A DNA stretch of 64,000 bases from Aldehydirespirator sp965204415 (GCA_965204415.1 CBDBEL010000003.1:868001-932000); one strand, 5' to 3'; shown: positions 49,077-57,019, numbered from the stretch's first letter. Translations and numbers: made by a program. Notes: generated from the letters alone by a model not told the origin.

Positions 49077-49119
49077 TGCTAGACTTGCAGGCACACCAAC
49101 CCCTGCAGGAGGTCCGAAA

Positions 49120-50271
49120 TTGGCTGGCAGGAATCCCTTCTCGCCCACCTTCGGGGCGGCGCCTCCGGTGATCGCGGGCCGTGACGACATCCTCGACAGT
49201 ATCGACGACGCGCTCGAGACCGGGCACACTCATCCGGACTACACGACTTTGTTCTTCGGCGCCCGGGGCTCGGGGAAGACCGTGATGCTCGATGCCGCGC
49301 AAGACGTCGCGCGGGCCAAGGGTTGGCGGGCGCTGTCGGAGGATGCCTGGCCGACGGGACTGCTAGGTCGGCTCACCCGCGCCGCCGAACGGCTACTCGA
49401 CGATCTGGAGGACGATCCCGGCAGACGGATCAAGAGCGTGACGGCCGCAGGATTTGGGGTTGAATGGGAACCGGTCGCACAATCCGACGTCGGCGGCTCG
49501 GAGGCTGCCGAGGGGCTCCGACTCGTGCTGTCGGCACTCGGCGATGCGCTCGACGAATGTGGGACAGGCCTGATCATCAGCCTTGACGAACTGCTGAGTG
49601 CCGACCTTGACGAGATCCGGCAGTTCGGCGCGGTCATGCAGCACGTCTGCCGTCGAGAGAAGCGGCCGATCGCTTTTGTGGGTGCGGCACTGACTCAGTT
49701 CGAGGACGAACTCCAGTCCGACGACGCTGCGACTTTCCTGCAGCGGTGCTCGCGCTATGACATGGAACGGCTGGACGCCACCGCGACCCGCCTCGCCATC
49801 TCTAAGCCGATCGAGGACCGGGGCGCGGCCATCGATCCTCAGGCTCTCGAGCGGGCCGTTGCCGCGACCTCGGGATACGCGTTCATGGTCCAACTTGTGG
49901 CGTTCCACAGCTGGGTGGCCGCCCCAGACCCGCCGTCGCGCATCGGCATCACCGAAGTGGCGACGGGCATCGAAGAGGCTCAGCGACGAATCGGGCGACT
50001 GGTCCTCGCCCCGACATGGAAGGGACTCTCCGACGTCGACCGTCGATTCCTTCTCGCCATGGCCGAGGACGACGACGAGTCGCGCCTGTCGGAGGTGGCC
50101 CGTCGTCTCGGCGTGGGCGTCAGCTATGCCGGCGTCTACAGGCAGCGGCTCATCCGAGCCGGAATGATCGTCTCCACCGGCCGGGGCAGCATCGACCTCG
50201 CCCACCACGCCGCCCGGGATTGGATACGCGCCCGAGGCGAGGCCGGTGGCCAGCAGCTCACTCTCGACTAG
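49120..50271 (+). CDS. ORC1/Cdc6-like AAA ATPase with winged helix
   Basis: A 383-aa ATPase: NPFSPTFGAAPPVIAGRDDILDSI at the N-terminus, Walker A FGARGSGKTVML, Walker B LIISLDELLSAD, then sensor regions and a C-terminal winged helix (SDVDRRFLLAMAEDDD ... RRLGVGVSYAGVYRQRLIRAGMI). This resembles stand-alone actinobacterial ORC/Cdc6-type ATPases of accessory regions. TTG 49120 follows GCAGGAGG. The role (plasmid-like replication remnant, defence or regulation) is unknown. Confidence 0.8.
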   Translation: MAGRNPFSPTFGAAPPVIAGRDDILDSIDDALETGHTHPDYTTLFFGARGSGKTVMLDAAQDVARAKGWRALSEDAWPTGLLGRLTRAAERLLDDLEDDPGRRIKSVTAAGFGVEWEPVAQSDVGGSEAAEGLRLVLSALGDALDECGTGLIISLDELLSADLDEIRQFGAVMQHVCRREKRPIAFVGAALTQFEDELQSDDAATFLQRCSRYDMERLDATATRLAISKPIEDRGAAIDPQALERAVAATSGYAFMVQLVAFHSWVAAPDPPSRIGITEVATGIEEAQRRIGRLVLAPTWKGLSDVDRRFLLAMAEDDDESRLSEVARRLGVGVSYAGVYRQRLIRAGMIVSTGRGSIDLAHHAARDWIRARGEAGGQQLTLD

Positions 50272-50351
50272 ACCGGCGCCTACCAAACCAGCACCAAGAC
50301 TGAACACCGCGCGGGTTCGCGATGTTCCGGTGTCTCGACACATTGCCGGCG

Positions 50352-50487
50352 AACGCCCGACATCGGGGTGCCGGTGGAGTTGACGCCGAAGGGTCGCAGC
50401 GACCCGGTCTTCGATCAGATGGCCGAGCAGCGGCCTACGCAAGCTCTACCGCAACTTCATGACTGCCGCCCGGAGCGCGGACGCCTA
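50352..50487 (+). pseudogene. Decayed fragment of the class I glutamine amidotransferase gene
   Basis: The stretch encoding IGVPVELTPKGRSDPVFDQMAEQ matches IGVLPVDLTPEGRSDPIFDQMADQ of the intact gene at 48541. It then jumps after a large internal deletion and a frame change to KLYRNFMTAAR, matching QLYRNFITAAR at its C-terminus. The catalytic region is absent. The fragment and the intact gene flank the ORC-like ATPase, so that segment probably arrived or was rearranged by duplication. Confidence 0.75.
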
Positions 50488-50505
50488 GCCAGCGGGACTT
50501 CTGGA

Positions 50506-50973
50506 CTACTCGGTTGCTTTGGCCGAGCCGCCACCGACGTAGACGTTCTCGCGGTGCCACTCCAGGTAGGCGCTGTCCGGCGCGATCGCGCCGCTCGGCA
50601 GCACCAGCCTGGTGCTGAGGACCTGCCCGAAGTAGCGATCCACGCCGGGGTCGTCCCGCGCACTGATCTCCAGACGCTGTGCGCGGTGGACGCGTAAGCC
50701 GCCGTTCACCGTGATGAGCCCGGTGTCGAAGGCCGCGTCATGCACCCCGCATGCCGCTACGCCGTTGCGCTCGTCCAGGCGTTCCTTGTCGTTGCAGACG
50801 GCCCACGGCTTGATGTGAGAGGCCACCAGCAGTTTGTGTCTGGGAAGTGATCGGGGCGCGAAGCCGCAGAAGGCGCAGCTGTTGTCGTAGTTGGCCAGGA
50901 CACTCCTCGCGAATCGATGCTGTCCTAGACGCACCTGATGTTCTGCATTAATTTCTTGCGCCGGCCGCGGCAA
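50506..50973 (-). CDS. HNH endonuclease domain protein
   Basis: A 155-aa protein whose core is the HNH domain: VRLGQHRFARSVLANYDNSCAFCGF, LLVASHIKPWAVC and ERLDERNGVAACGVHDAAFDTGLITV, with paired Cys and the catalytic His. In larger restriction enzymes such a domain is C-terminal and preceded by a target-recognition domain. Here the frame begins at TTG 50973, directly after an in-frame stop, so the protein is either a stand-alone HNH or a truncated restriction enzyme. Confidence 0.75.
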   Translation of the reverse strand: MPRPAQEINAEHQVRLGQHRFARSVLANYDNSCAFCGFAPRSLPRHKLLVASHIKPWAVCNDKERLDERNGVAACGVHDAAFDTGLITVNGGLRVHRAQRLEISARDDPGVDRYFGQVLSTRLVLPSGAIAPDSAYLEWHRENVYVGGGSAKATE

Positions 50974-50999
50974 CTAGAACCCCAGGTCCAGCTGGAGAT

Positions 51000-51395
51000 T
51001 TATACGTCCACGACATCGGCCGAGGCGTTGAGCGCGACGAGCAGCGACACGATGTCGGCTCGGTCGGAGGTGAGCACATCCACAGCTCCGTGACGCGCCG
51101 CTCGGGCCGCGGTGATCGCCACCGAGGCGTCGACCACGTCGTTGGTGCGGGTCTGGCCGCAGAGTTCACCGATCTGGCGAGCGGTTCGTCCGCTCAGCGG
51201 AATCTCGTCGCATTCCTTGAGAGCCCGGGCCAGCCGAGCTTGGTGAGGTCCGCCCCGCCAGGCCTGGGCCAGAGCCCCGACCGGGACTTGGACTGTCTGC
51301 GCCCTCCACGTCGCTGCTCGTAGCGCGGCCCAAGTGCGGTCGTCACCGCGGTCGAGGGCGATCAGCGCTCCGGCGTCGAGCACGAGCGTCGTCAC
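51000..51395 (-). CDS. PIN-domain toxin (VapC-like)
   Basis: A 131-aa PIN-domain protein: VTTLVLDAGALIALDRG gives the first Asp, RQIGELCGQTRTNDVVDASVAITAARAA the acidic helix, and AVDVLTSDRADI the last Asp. GTG 51395 overlaps the antitoxin stop (GTGA). It ends 27 nt before the HNH gene frame on the same strand. Confidence 0.85.
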   Translation of the reverse strand: MTTLVLDAGALIALDRGDDRTWAALRAATWRAQTVQVPVGALAQAWRGGPHQARLARALKECDEIPLSGRTARQIGELCGQTRTNDVVDASVAITAARAARHGAVDVLTSDRADIVSLLVALNASADVVDV

Positions 51396-51655
51396 TCGCT
51401 GCCCAGCCTGAGGTTGGTGCGGACCCATTCGTGGGCCTCCTCACTGATGGGGCCGCACTCGGCCTCGTACTCGTCGATGACGGCGCTGAGACGCTTGCTC
51501 CTCTCCATGACCTCCTCTTCTGTCGGCCATCCGCGGTCGTCCTCGGGGCCGAGGATGCCGGATCCGATCTCCTCGTCGGGGCGGATCCGGTTGGTGATGT
51601 GGGGAGGCGTCTCCGAGTTCCCTTCGGAGTTGCCGGGTAGGGGTTCAGCGGCCAT
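51392..51655 (-). CDS. Antitoxin-like partner of the PIN toxin
   Basis: An 87-aa acidic protein from ATG 51655, which has AAGGAG upstream. The C-terminus (ERSKRLSAVIDEYEAECGPISEEAHEWVRTNL) is helical and likely binds the toxin. No clear DNA-binding domain is visible at the N-terminus, which is Pro/Gly/Asn-rich, so assignment rests mainly on its coupled position (GTGA) before the PIN gene and its charge. A longer start at 51712 is possible. Confidence 0.6.
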   Translation of the reverse strand: MAAEPLPGNSEGNSETPPHITNRIRPDEEIGSGILGPEDDRGWPTEEEVMERSKRLSAVIDEYEAECGPISEEAHEWVRTNLRLGSE

Positions 51656-52106
51656 CTCGGACTCCTTCACCCTCGCCGTGGGGTTAGATGCAGCCCACAC
51701 CGTACCCAGCATTTTCAGGTGTGCAACCTTGTAACAGCATTAATTTACATCGAAATTGGTGGATGCTTCGTCAGTAGGCCCGACCTCGATGTCCGCCGCG
51801 ATCTCTGACCCCCTCCCAATAGATTGGGAGGGGGTTGCCCATTCTTGGAAGCGGTTGCAACCGCCCAGCAGCGCTCATTTCTGCTCTGACCTGTGGTTTT
51901 GATGTCGCCACGGTACCTCATCCAGGTGGCGCAGGACCGGAACGAAAGCGCTGCGGTGCGGGCCCAAGATCGGTTCGCCGGAGCGACCGAGGAGAGCCGC
52001 TAGGTTCGCTTCTGATGCAGGAATCCACCACCGTCGCAGCCGACGGAGCCGAGCAGCCTCGGCTGATCGAGCTGCTGACGCTCGGCGGTCCACACTCGGG
52101 AGCAGG
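51656..52106. other. Intergenic region with a strong palindrome and AT-rich patch
   Basis: No convincing gene in about 450 nt. It holds an AT-rich stretch (51700-51765) that is probably the antitoxin promoter, the 28-bp palindrome at 51808-51835, and a 31-codon ORF from ATG 52015 whose stop overlaps the GNAT start by ATGA. That small ORF has no recognisable family and may only be a leader. Confidence 0.5.
51808..51835. terminator. 28-bp perfect inverted repeat
   Basis: ACCCCCTCCCAAT-AG-ATTGGGAGGGGGT is a perfect 13-bp inverted repeat separated by two bases, followed by TTGCCC. As RNA it would make a very stable hairpin, so it may be a terminator. With so short a loop it may also be a recombination or mobile-element end. 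Confidence 0.5.
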
Positions 52107-52622
52107 ATGACGATTCGAATAAGGTCAGCAGTGCCAGCCGATGCGAGGCCGTTGGCGAGGGTCCATGTCGATACGTGGCGGACGGCATACTCCGGCATTG
52201 TCCCTCCGGACTATTTGGCCAGCCTCTCGTACAAGGATCGGGAGGCAAGATGGGACGAGTACCTGTTACCAGGTCAGTTCGCGTCCACGACCTTCGTCGC
52301 CGTGACCAGGGGCGGCGGGATCATCGGGTTCACCAGCGGTGGCCCCGAACGCCTGGGTGATCCTGCGTACCTGGGTGAGATCTACGCCGTCTACGTGCTC
52401 CAAGACCACCAGCGTCGGGGGTTGGGGAACCGGCTCTTCACCGCCATGGTGCAACAGCTGCGGCGCGACGGATTCACTTCGATGATGCTGTGGGTGCTGG
52501 AGGCCAACACCCCGGCCCGCCGGTTCTACCAGTCGCTGGGGGGCGAGCAAGTCGGTCGTAGGACCATCACGATCGGTGGAGCGGATCTCGCGGAGCTGTC
52601 CTACGGCTGGAAGGACATCTGA
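52107..52622 (+). CDS. GNAT family N-acetyltransferase
   Basis: A 171-aa acetyltransferase: IRSAVPADARPLARVHVDTWRTAY at the N-terminus, the acetyl-CoA motif YVLQDHQRRGLGNRLFTAMVQQL (QxxGxG/A) and WVLEANTPARRFYQSLGG at the C-terminus. The target (antibiotic, polyamine, protein N-terminus) cannot be told. It lies alone between two toxin-antitoxin loci. Confidence 0.9.
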   Translation: MTIRIRSAVPADARPLARVHVDTWRTAYSGIVPPDYLASLSYKDREARWDEYLLPGQFASTTFVAVTRGGGIIGFTSGGPERLGDPAYLGEIYAVYVLQDHQRRGLGNRLFTAMVQQLRRDGFTSMMLWVLEANTPARRFYQSLGGEQVGRRTITIGGADLAELSYGWKDI

Positions 52623-52708
52623 CACCCCAGCAGCCCGTGGTGAATAGTCCCTTGTAACCGCTCGAACACATCTAGTGCTATGAGTCCGTTCATTCTCAGC
52701 GCTATGTC

Positions 52709-52724
52709 GTTCCCGTACGGTAAC
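52709..52724 (+). promoter_or_regulatory. Palindromic operator candidate before hipB
   Basis: GTTCCCGTACGGTAAC contains the perfect core CCGTACGG with GTT/AAC outer arms. It lies 8 nt before the HipB-like start codon, a usual place for an autoregulated HTH antitoxin operator. Confidence 0.5.
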
Positions 52725-52731
52725 ATCGAGC

Positions 52732-53040
52732 ATGAACTCTCAGCCGGCGCGGCACCCCGCCCACGAGCGTCCCGTCAGGCGTCCTGACCAGTTCGGGCGG
52801 GCCCTGCGGTCCATACGCCTGCAGCTTGGCATGACACAGGCTGAACTGGCAGAGAAGGCGCGCGTCACCCGCAAGTGGCTCTCCCAAGTAGAGAACGGCA
52901 AGCGCACAGCCGAACTCGGTCTGGTCTGCCGCGTCGTGAGCGTCCTCGGCTACGAGATACAACTCGTGCCCGCGGCCGCTCCGTCGTTCGACCTGGAGGC
53001 ACACATCGCGACGTTGACCTCAGCGGAGGCCGAGTTGTGA
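52732..53040 (+). CDS. HipB-like HTH antitoxin
   Basis: A 102-aa XRE-family DNA-binding protein: QFGRALRSIRLQLGMTQAELAEKARVTRKWLSQVENGKRTAELGLVCRVVSVLGYEIQLVPA is the helix-turn-helix of HipB-type antitoxins, with the terminal EIQLV beta strand that forms the dimer. GTG 53037 of the hipA-like frame overlaps its stop. The antitoxin looks intact although its toxin is broken. Confidence 0.85.
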   Translation: MNSQPARHPAHERPVRRPDQFGRALRSIRLQLGMTQAELAEKARVTRKWLSQVENGKRTAELGLVCRVVSVLGYEIQLVPAAAPSFDLEAHIATLTSAEAEL

Positions 53041-53989
53041 GACTCGATGTGCTCATGGAGGGCCGGCCCGCGGGGAGTCTGGACCTGCGGGACGCCTCCC
53101 GACCGGTCTTCACATACGACGGCTCCTACTTGGAGCAGCCGGACGCGACTCCGCTGTCCACCAGGTTCGCCCTTGATGACCGCCCGGTCGACGACATCTC
53201 CCTTCGCAACTGGCTCACCGGAGTGCTGCCCGACGATGAGCGGTCTTGAGGTCGTTGTGCGAAGACCACGACGTGAGCGCCGCCGACAGGCTGGCTCTAC
53301 TCGGCACGCCCATGGGCGCCGAGTGCGCCGGGGCGGTGCAGTTCTGCCTCCCCGAGGCGACCGAGCGGCTTGTCGCCGGCGAGGGCGGACTCCAGGAACT
53401 CTCCGACGGTGAAGTCATCGACTGGCTTCGCCGTCTCGGGAGCGATCCCGCCTATCGTCCCGAGCCGGCGCGGGTGTCCGCAGGGTTCAGCCTCGCTGGA
53501 ATGCAACCGAAGATCGCTCTGCGCCAAGAGGACAACATCTGGCACGTCCCCTGGGGCGCCGAGCCGAGCAGCCACATCATCAAGGTCTCCCGACACGACG
53601 CTTACCCCCACGAGGCGGTCATGGAGCATCTGACGATGCAAACGGCCGCACGAATGGGGATTGCGGCCGCGCCGACGGCCGTGATGTGCTTCGAGGATGT
53701 CGAAGCCATCGTGGTCACCCGCTACGACCGGGCCCCTATCGGCGACTCGTCCTTGAGGAGAGTGCATCAAGAGGACTTCTGCCAGGCGTTGGGCGTTTCG
53801 CCCGACATGAAGTACCAGTTTCAGGGAGGCCCGACCCCTGAGGACATCGCCGGCCTGCTGCGCCGCGTCGACGCCTCGGGGACTGCCATGCTGGAGAGGA
53901 CTCGTCTTCGCGTGATCCTTGAGCGGCAGGCCAGGTTCTGGCTCCGTCTAGGCGCAGGCTTGGTACTGCCAGTCGCGTGCGACTGGTGA
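53037..53989 (+). pseudogene. Frameshifted and truncated hipA-like kinase gene
   Basis: The N-terminal part (53037-53249, VRLDVLMEGRPAGSLDL ... LRNWLTGVLPDDERS) is the first half of the HipA N-subdomain. The rest continues in another frame from 53246 (LRSLCEDHDVSAADRLALLGTPMGAECAGAV), joined by a TTGA overlap. The kinase part has GFSLAGMQPKIALRQ and HIIKVSRHDAYPHEAVMEHLTMQ but ends near 53940, before the catalytic DxxxKN and DFG-like motifs. Split HipS/HipT systems exist, but here the break lies inside one subdomain and the catalytic half is gone, so it is probably dead. Confidence 0.8.
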
Positions 53990-55354
53990 TATGTAGTCTT
54001 CTTTGATGAGCCGGTAGCCGGAGCCGGCGTCATCGTGTTGGACGGTGCGGGGCTCGTCGCCGATTTCGAGGTTGTCGTAGGGCAGGGAGAAGTAGTCGAA
54101 TTCGTGTAGTTGGAGGTTGGGGGTGTATCGGGAGAGGTCCACGTCGTAGATGTGGGTGCTGCGGGCGATGGTGGCGTCGGGGCCGTCGTGCCAGTTCGGG
54201 TTGGGTCCGAGGCCTTTGAGGTCTATGTGGACGCGCCGGGCGGCGGCTGTGATCCCGGCGCGGGTCAGGTCGCCGCTGGTGATCGCGCGGTCGAGGATCT
54301 GGGTGGCGATGTAGCCGTGGATCCAGCTGCGGACGTACTGGTCGTCGAAGGAGGCGTGGGGGCGGTACTGGCGCATGGCGGCGATCATCTCGGCCATGCC
54401 CTGGGAGTTGTTGCCGTTCCAGGCCGGGAACGCGGCGACGTGGGTGTAGGAGCTGTCGGCGATGCCTCTCACCGGTGTGGACAGCAGCAGCGGGGTCCAG
54501 CTGCCGCCGCCTCCGGACCATTGGCCGTGGAATCCTGCGTTGGTGGCGTGCAGCATCAACACGGCCGTTGAGGAGGGGTCGGTGGCCAGCCACACCCAGT
54601 CCGCCCCGGATGCGGCGAGGCCTTCGACGACGTCGCCGAGGTTGCCCTCGACGCCGCTTGAGAGGTCGCCCAGCGCGATCTCGGCGTCGTAGACGATGTC
54701 GAGGCCGAGCTGCTTCGAGGCGTGCCTGATCCCTGCTGCGCTGTCGCGGCCGTAGAGGCCGGCCAGGCGGACCACGGCCACCTTGTCGCCGTGGTTGGCC
54801 GCCATGTGGGCCGCGCCGTTCATCGCCTCGACGCAGTAGCTGGTGAGGCTCTCGAACAGGTTGGCGCCGATGCCGGGGTCGGCCCACCCCGAGTACCGCG
54901 AGTGGGGCAGCGCGACCATCGAGTCCTCAGCGAGGGCCTCGGCGATCGCCACGTTCTGCGGGGTTCCCGCAGACATCGACAGCATCGCCACCCCGTCGGC
55001 TCCGCCGACGGACAGCATCTCGTAGCCGTCGACGTGGGCCGCCACGGAGTACGCGTTGTCCACCAGGACCGGCTCCACGGTCCAGCCCCTGATCCCGCCC
55101 GCGTCGTTGAGCCATTCCCAGTAGGCCAGGTGGCCGTGGGCGGCGCGCAAAGCGCTGGTGTTGAACCTACCCGACAGGTCAGAGATCACCCCGACCCGGA
55201 TCGTCATCGCGGCGGGATCGACCCCGGCCCCGTGCACCACGCCCCCAGCCGCGTCTTCGTCGGCGGGGCCCGGAGCGGTGGCCGTGCCGCTGCAGGCCAC
55301 GGCCGCCGACAGCGCGGCCCCGCAGGCCACAACCGCCACGCGCCGCGCGGCCAT
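53948..55354 (-). CDS. ABC-type branched-chain substrate-binding lipoprotein
   Basis: A 468-aa Leu/Ile/Val-binding-type (Peripla_BP_6) protein. ATG 55354 gives a lipoprotein signal, VVACGAALSAAVACSG. The binding domain follows: IRVGVISDLSGRFNTSALRAAHGHLAYWEWLNDAGGIRGWTVEPVLVDN is diagnostic. A longer start at 55522 overlaps the upstream gene's end but would put a repeat-derived segment before the signal. No permease or ATPase gene lies nearby, so it may be a sensor or orphan. Its 3' end overlaps the hipA remnant. Confidence 0.8.
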   Translation of the reverse strand: MAARRVAVVACGAALSAAVACSGTATAPGPADEDAAGGVVHGAGVDPAAMTIRVGVISDLSGRFNTSALRAAHGHLAYWEWLNDAGGIRGWTVEPVLVDNAYSVAAHVDGYEMLSVGGADGVAMLSMSAGTPQNVAIAEALAEDSMVALPHSRYSGWADPGIGANLFESLTSYCVEAMNGAAHMAANHGDKVAVVRLAGLYGRDSAAGIRHASKQLGLDIVYDAEIALGDLSSGVEGNLGDVVEGLAASGADWVWLATDPSSTAVLMLHATNAGFHGQWSGGGGSWTPLLLSTPVRGIADSSYTHVAAFPAWNGNNSQGMAEMIAAMRQYRPHASFDDQYVRSWIHGYIATQILDRAITSGDLTRAGITAAARRVHIDLKGLGPNPNWHDGPDATIARSTHIYDVDLSRYTPNLQLHEFDYFSLPYDNLEIGDEPRTVQHDDAGSGYRLIKEDYISPVARDWQYQACA

Positions 55355-55361
55355 CCCGAAC

Positions 55362-55495
55362 GCAGCCCGCGCCCGAGCCCCGCTCAGGGGCTGAGCGAAC
55401 AGGCGGGACAGCGCGGCCCGGGGCCACGGCCCGAGTGGCCGGTGGGCGCAGCCGACAACAGCGGGAACGACGCCGCCGCGACGCGAGGACACCGG
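55362..55495. repeat. Dispersed repeat copy 2
   Basis: Contains GCGAACAGGCGGGA, GCCCGGGGCCACGGCCCGAG and GCAGCCGACAACAGCGGGAA followed by GCCGCCGCGACGCGA. This aligns with the repeat at 56690-56850 (inverted) and 21372-21440. It sits in the leader of the substrate-binding lipoprotein gene. Read on the minus strand it suggests VVPAVVGCAHRPLGP, the same pseudo-peptide as the other copies. Confidence 0.65.
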
Positions 55496-55514
55496 TACCT
55501 GCTCGCGCTCTCCC

Positions 55515-56522
55515 TCAGACATGCTCTTTGATGCAGTCGGTCTCGTTGGAGGCCAGCGAAGAGGCGCTGGGGCACACACCGTCGCGCCATTTGATGCAGT
55601 GGACGTCGGTGAACAAGCCGCGATGGCCCGCAGTCGCGGGGCCGGCGACCTCGGAGGTCAATTGCCCGAAGATATCATGAACTTCAGTATCTGTATCAGC
55701 CCATGAGAAGTTCGACCTAGTGACGCCGGTCAGGACGCTTCTGTTGATCCGCGCCATGGCGCAGTACCACTTCGCCTTGTCGCCGGCGGAGGGCTCAGAC
55801 GTCCATATGTGTGTTTGTATGTCGAATGCCAGCGGGGCGAAACTGCCGATGGCGTACTGTTTCTTGCTGACGCCGCTCGGGGGGTTCTGCAGGTTGCGCT
55901 CGTCGTCGGAGGCGTCGACCCTGGCGGCCTCCAGGGCGTCCTCGGCGGTGCTCTTGGTGGCATGGCTCGTGTACCACACCTCCGCCGACTCCGGATTGTT
56001 GCAGTACACGCCATTGCCTGTCATATGGTTCGCCCCGACCGTGTCCTCGGCGACTGGCGTGGAGTCCAGCGAGGGGTCGTACAGGTTGGCAGCCGACCGG
56101 GGCAGCATGTCGAAATTGATGGTGTAGCGCGTCGTGTTGTCGGAGAAGGTGCGCGTGTGGAGCTTGTAGGAGATGTGCTGCATCGCGCCCGGCCGGGTGG
56201 CCACCGCAGTGCAGGCCGAGCTGGTCGAACTGCCGCTGATCTCTGCGTTGGCGCCGTGGGTGGTGCTGTCCGACCCGCCGCCGAAGAACTCCTTGCCGGC
56301 CGCGGGCTGGGCCAGCAGAGCCGTCAACACGGCCAGCGCCGCCAGGATCCTGGCCGCGAGGCGCGCCGCGTCCCGCCGGCGCCTCCCCGCCGGGGGGAGC
56401 ATCAGCCCGGCGGCGCCGGCAGTACCGGTCCGCTCCCCAGTCCGCACGCAGCGCCCGATGCGGAGGATCTCATCTACCGACTTCATCTGGTTTAGCGACT
56501 TCATCTGGTCTGCCGACTTCAT
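55515..56522 (-). CDS. Exported protein of unknown function
   Basis: A 335-aa protein from ATG 56522 (AAGGAG upstream). It opens with three MKS(A/L/V)-type repeats (MKSADQMKSLNQMKSVDEI), then an Arg-rich stretch, a hydrophobic signal or anchor (ILAALAVLTALLAQPAAG) and an extracytoplasmic domain. That domain has Asn/Ser/Thr-rich sequence and several cysteines (YCNNPES, WYCAMAR, VHCIKWRDGVC, ETDCIKE) that could form disulfides. No family recognised. Its stop overlaps the alternative start of the lipoprotein gene by 8 nt, so the pair is probably one operon. Confidence 0.65.
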   Translation of the reverse strand: MKSADQMKSLNQMKSVDEILRIGRCVRTGERTGTAGAAGLMLPPAGRRRRDAARLAARILAALAVLTALLAQPAAGKEFFGGGSDSTTHGANAEISGSSTSSACTAVATRPGAMQHISYKLHTRTFSDNTTRYTINFDMLPRSAANLYDPSLDSTPVAEDTVGANHMTGNGVYCNNPESAEVWYTSHATKSTAEDALEAARVDASDDERNLQNPPSGVSKKQYAIGSFAPLAFDIQTHIWTSEPSAGDKAKWYCAMARINRSVLTGVTRSNFSWADTDTEVHDIFGQLTSEVAGPATAGHRGLFTDVHCIKWRDGVCPSASSLASNETDCIKEHV

Positions 56523-56544
56523 CTGCTCTCCTTGACACATGTGC

Positions 56545-56595
56545 ATTATATAACTTAGGATTAGGATAGAGCGCACACTCCATTACACAGTGTAA
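56545..56595 (-). promoter_or_regulatory. Promoter and palindrome upstream of the exported protein gene
   Basis: On the minus strand TATAAT lies at 56550-56545, 23 nt before the ATG. Upstream, TTACACAGTGTAA (56583-56595) is a perfect palindrome about the central A, positioned at -35 to -45, like an operator for a dimeric regulator. The patch is AT-rich against its surroundings. Confidence 0.5.
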
Positions 56596-56671
56596 CAGAA
56601 CGATACACTCCCTTGGTAGGCATCACACCCCGGAGACGGCGCCACGCGCCAGCCACGCAGAAACCGCCTGG

Positions 56672-56809
56672 GGCCACGCGGATAGGCGAGAGCCAGTCGC
56701 GTCGCAGCGGTGTCATTCCCGCTTTTGTTCGCTGCGCTCACTGGGCCGCCCATACCACAGCAACACCGCCCACGGCCTCGCGCCGTATGGCCCGCCTATT
56801 CGCGTGGCC
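56672..56809. mobile_element. MITE-like element with 17-bp inverted ends (dispersed repeat copy 3)
   Basis: GGCCACGCGGATAGGCG (56672-56688) and CGCCTATTCGCGTGGCC (56793-56809) match inverted at 16 of 17 positions and bound 138 bp. The interior holds the inverted copy of the repeat family (GTCATTCCCGCTTTTGTTCG then CTGCGCTCACTGGGCCGC). No transposase is encoded. The rest of the 390-nt gap between the exported protein gene and tRNA-Pro holds no convincing gene. Confidence 0.55.
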
Positions 56810-56914
56810 TCTAAACGGAGCCGACGCGCCCGAGACCGGCTCCAGCGGGCCTGAGGCAGCGCGCACGAATCAATATCCCGAACACAACACCCCAAAAGAG
56901 TGACGTGTCCAGTG

Positions 56915-56988
56915 TCGGGCAGGCGGGATTTGAACCCACGACCTCCTCGTCCCGAACGAGGCGCGCTACCAAGCTGCGCCACTGCCCG
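56915..56988 (-). tRNA. tRNA-Pro (anticodon CGG)
   Basis: On the minus strand the acceptor stem CGGGCAG/CTGCCCG closes with discriminator A. The D arm is GCGC ... GCGC with AGCTTGGTA. The anticodon stem is CCTCG/CGAGG with loop TTCGGGA, anticodon CGG reading CCG codons. The T arm is GTGGG-TTCAAAT-CCCGC. The CCA is not encoded. Its 3' end faces the accessory region to the left, the side where integrating elements insert. Confidence 0.96.
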
Positions 56989-57019
56989 TGTTGCAGCGCG
57001 GAAGAGGCTAGCCGAGCCC

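Noticed and set aside
50506..50973. HNH gene plus ORC-like ATPase as a Septu-type defence pair
   Set aside because: The genes are convergent, separated by a pseudogene, and the ATPase is not of the PtuA ABC/SMC type. The idea has no direct support.
53300..53770. Minus-strand open frame opposite the hipA-like gene
   Set aside because: The plus strand carries recognisable HipA motifs, and the minus frame shows none.
56613..56903. 96-aa plus-strand frame upstream of tRNA-Pro
   Set aside because: It is made of the dispersed repeat and MITE-like ends, with no family motif and no ribosome site.
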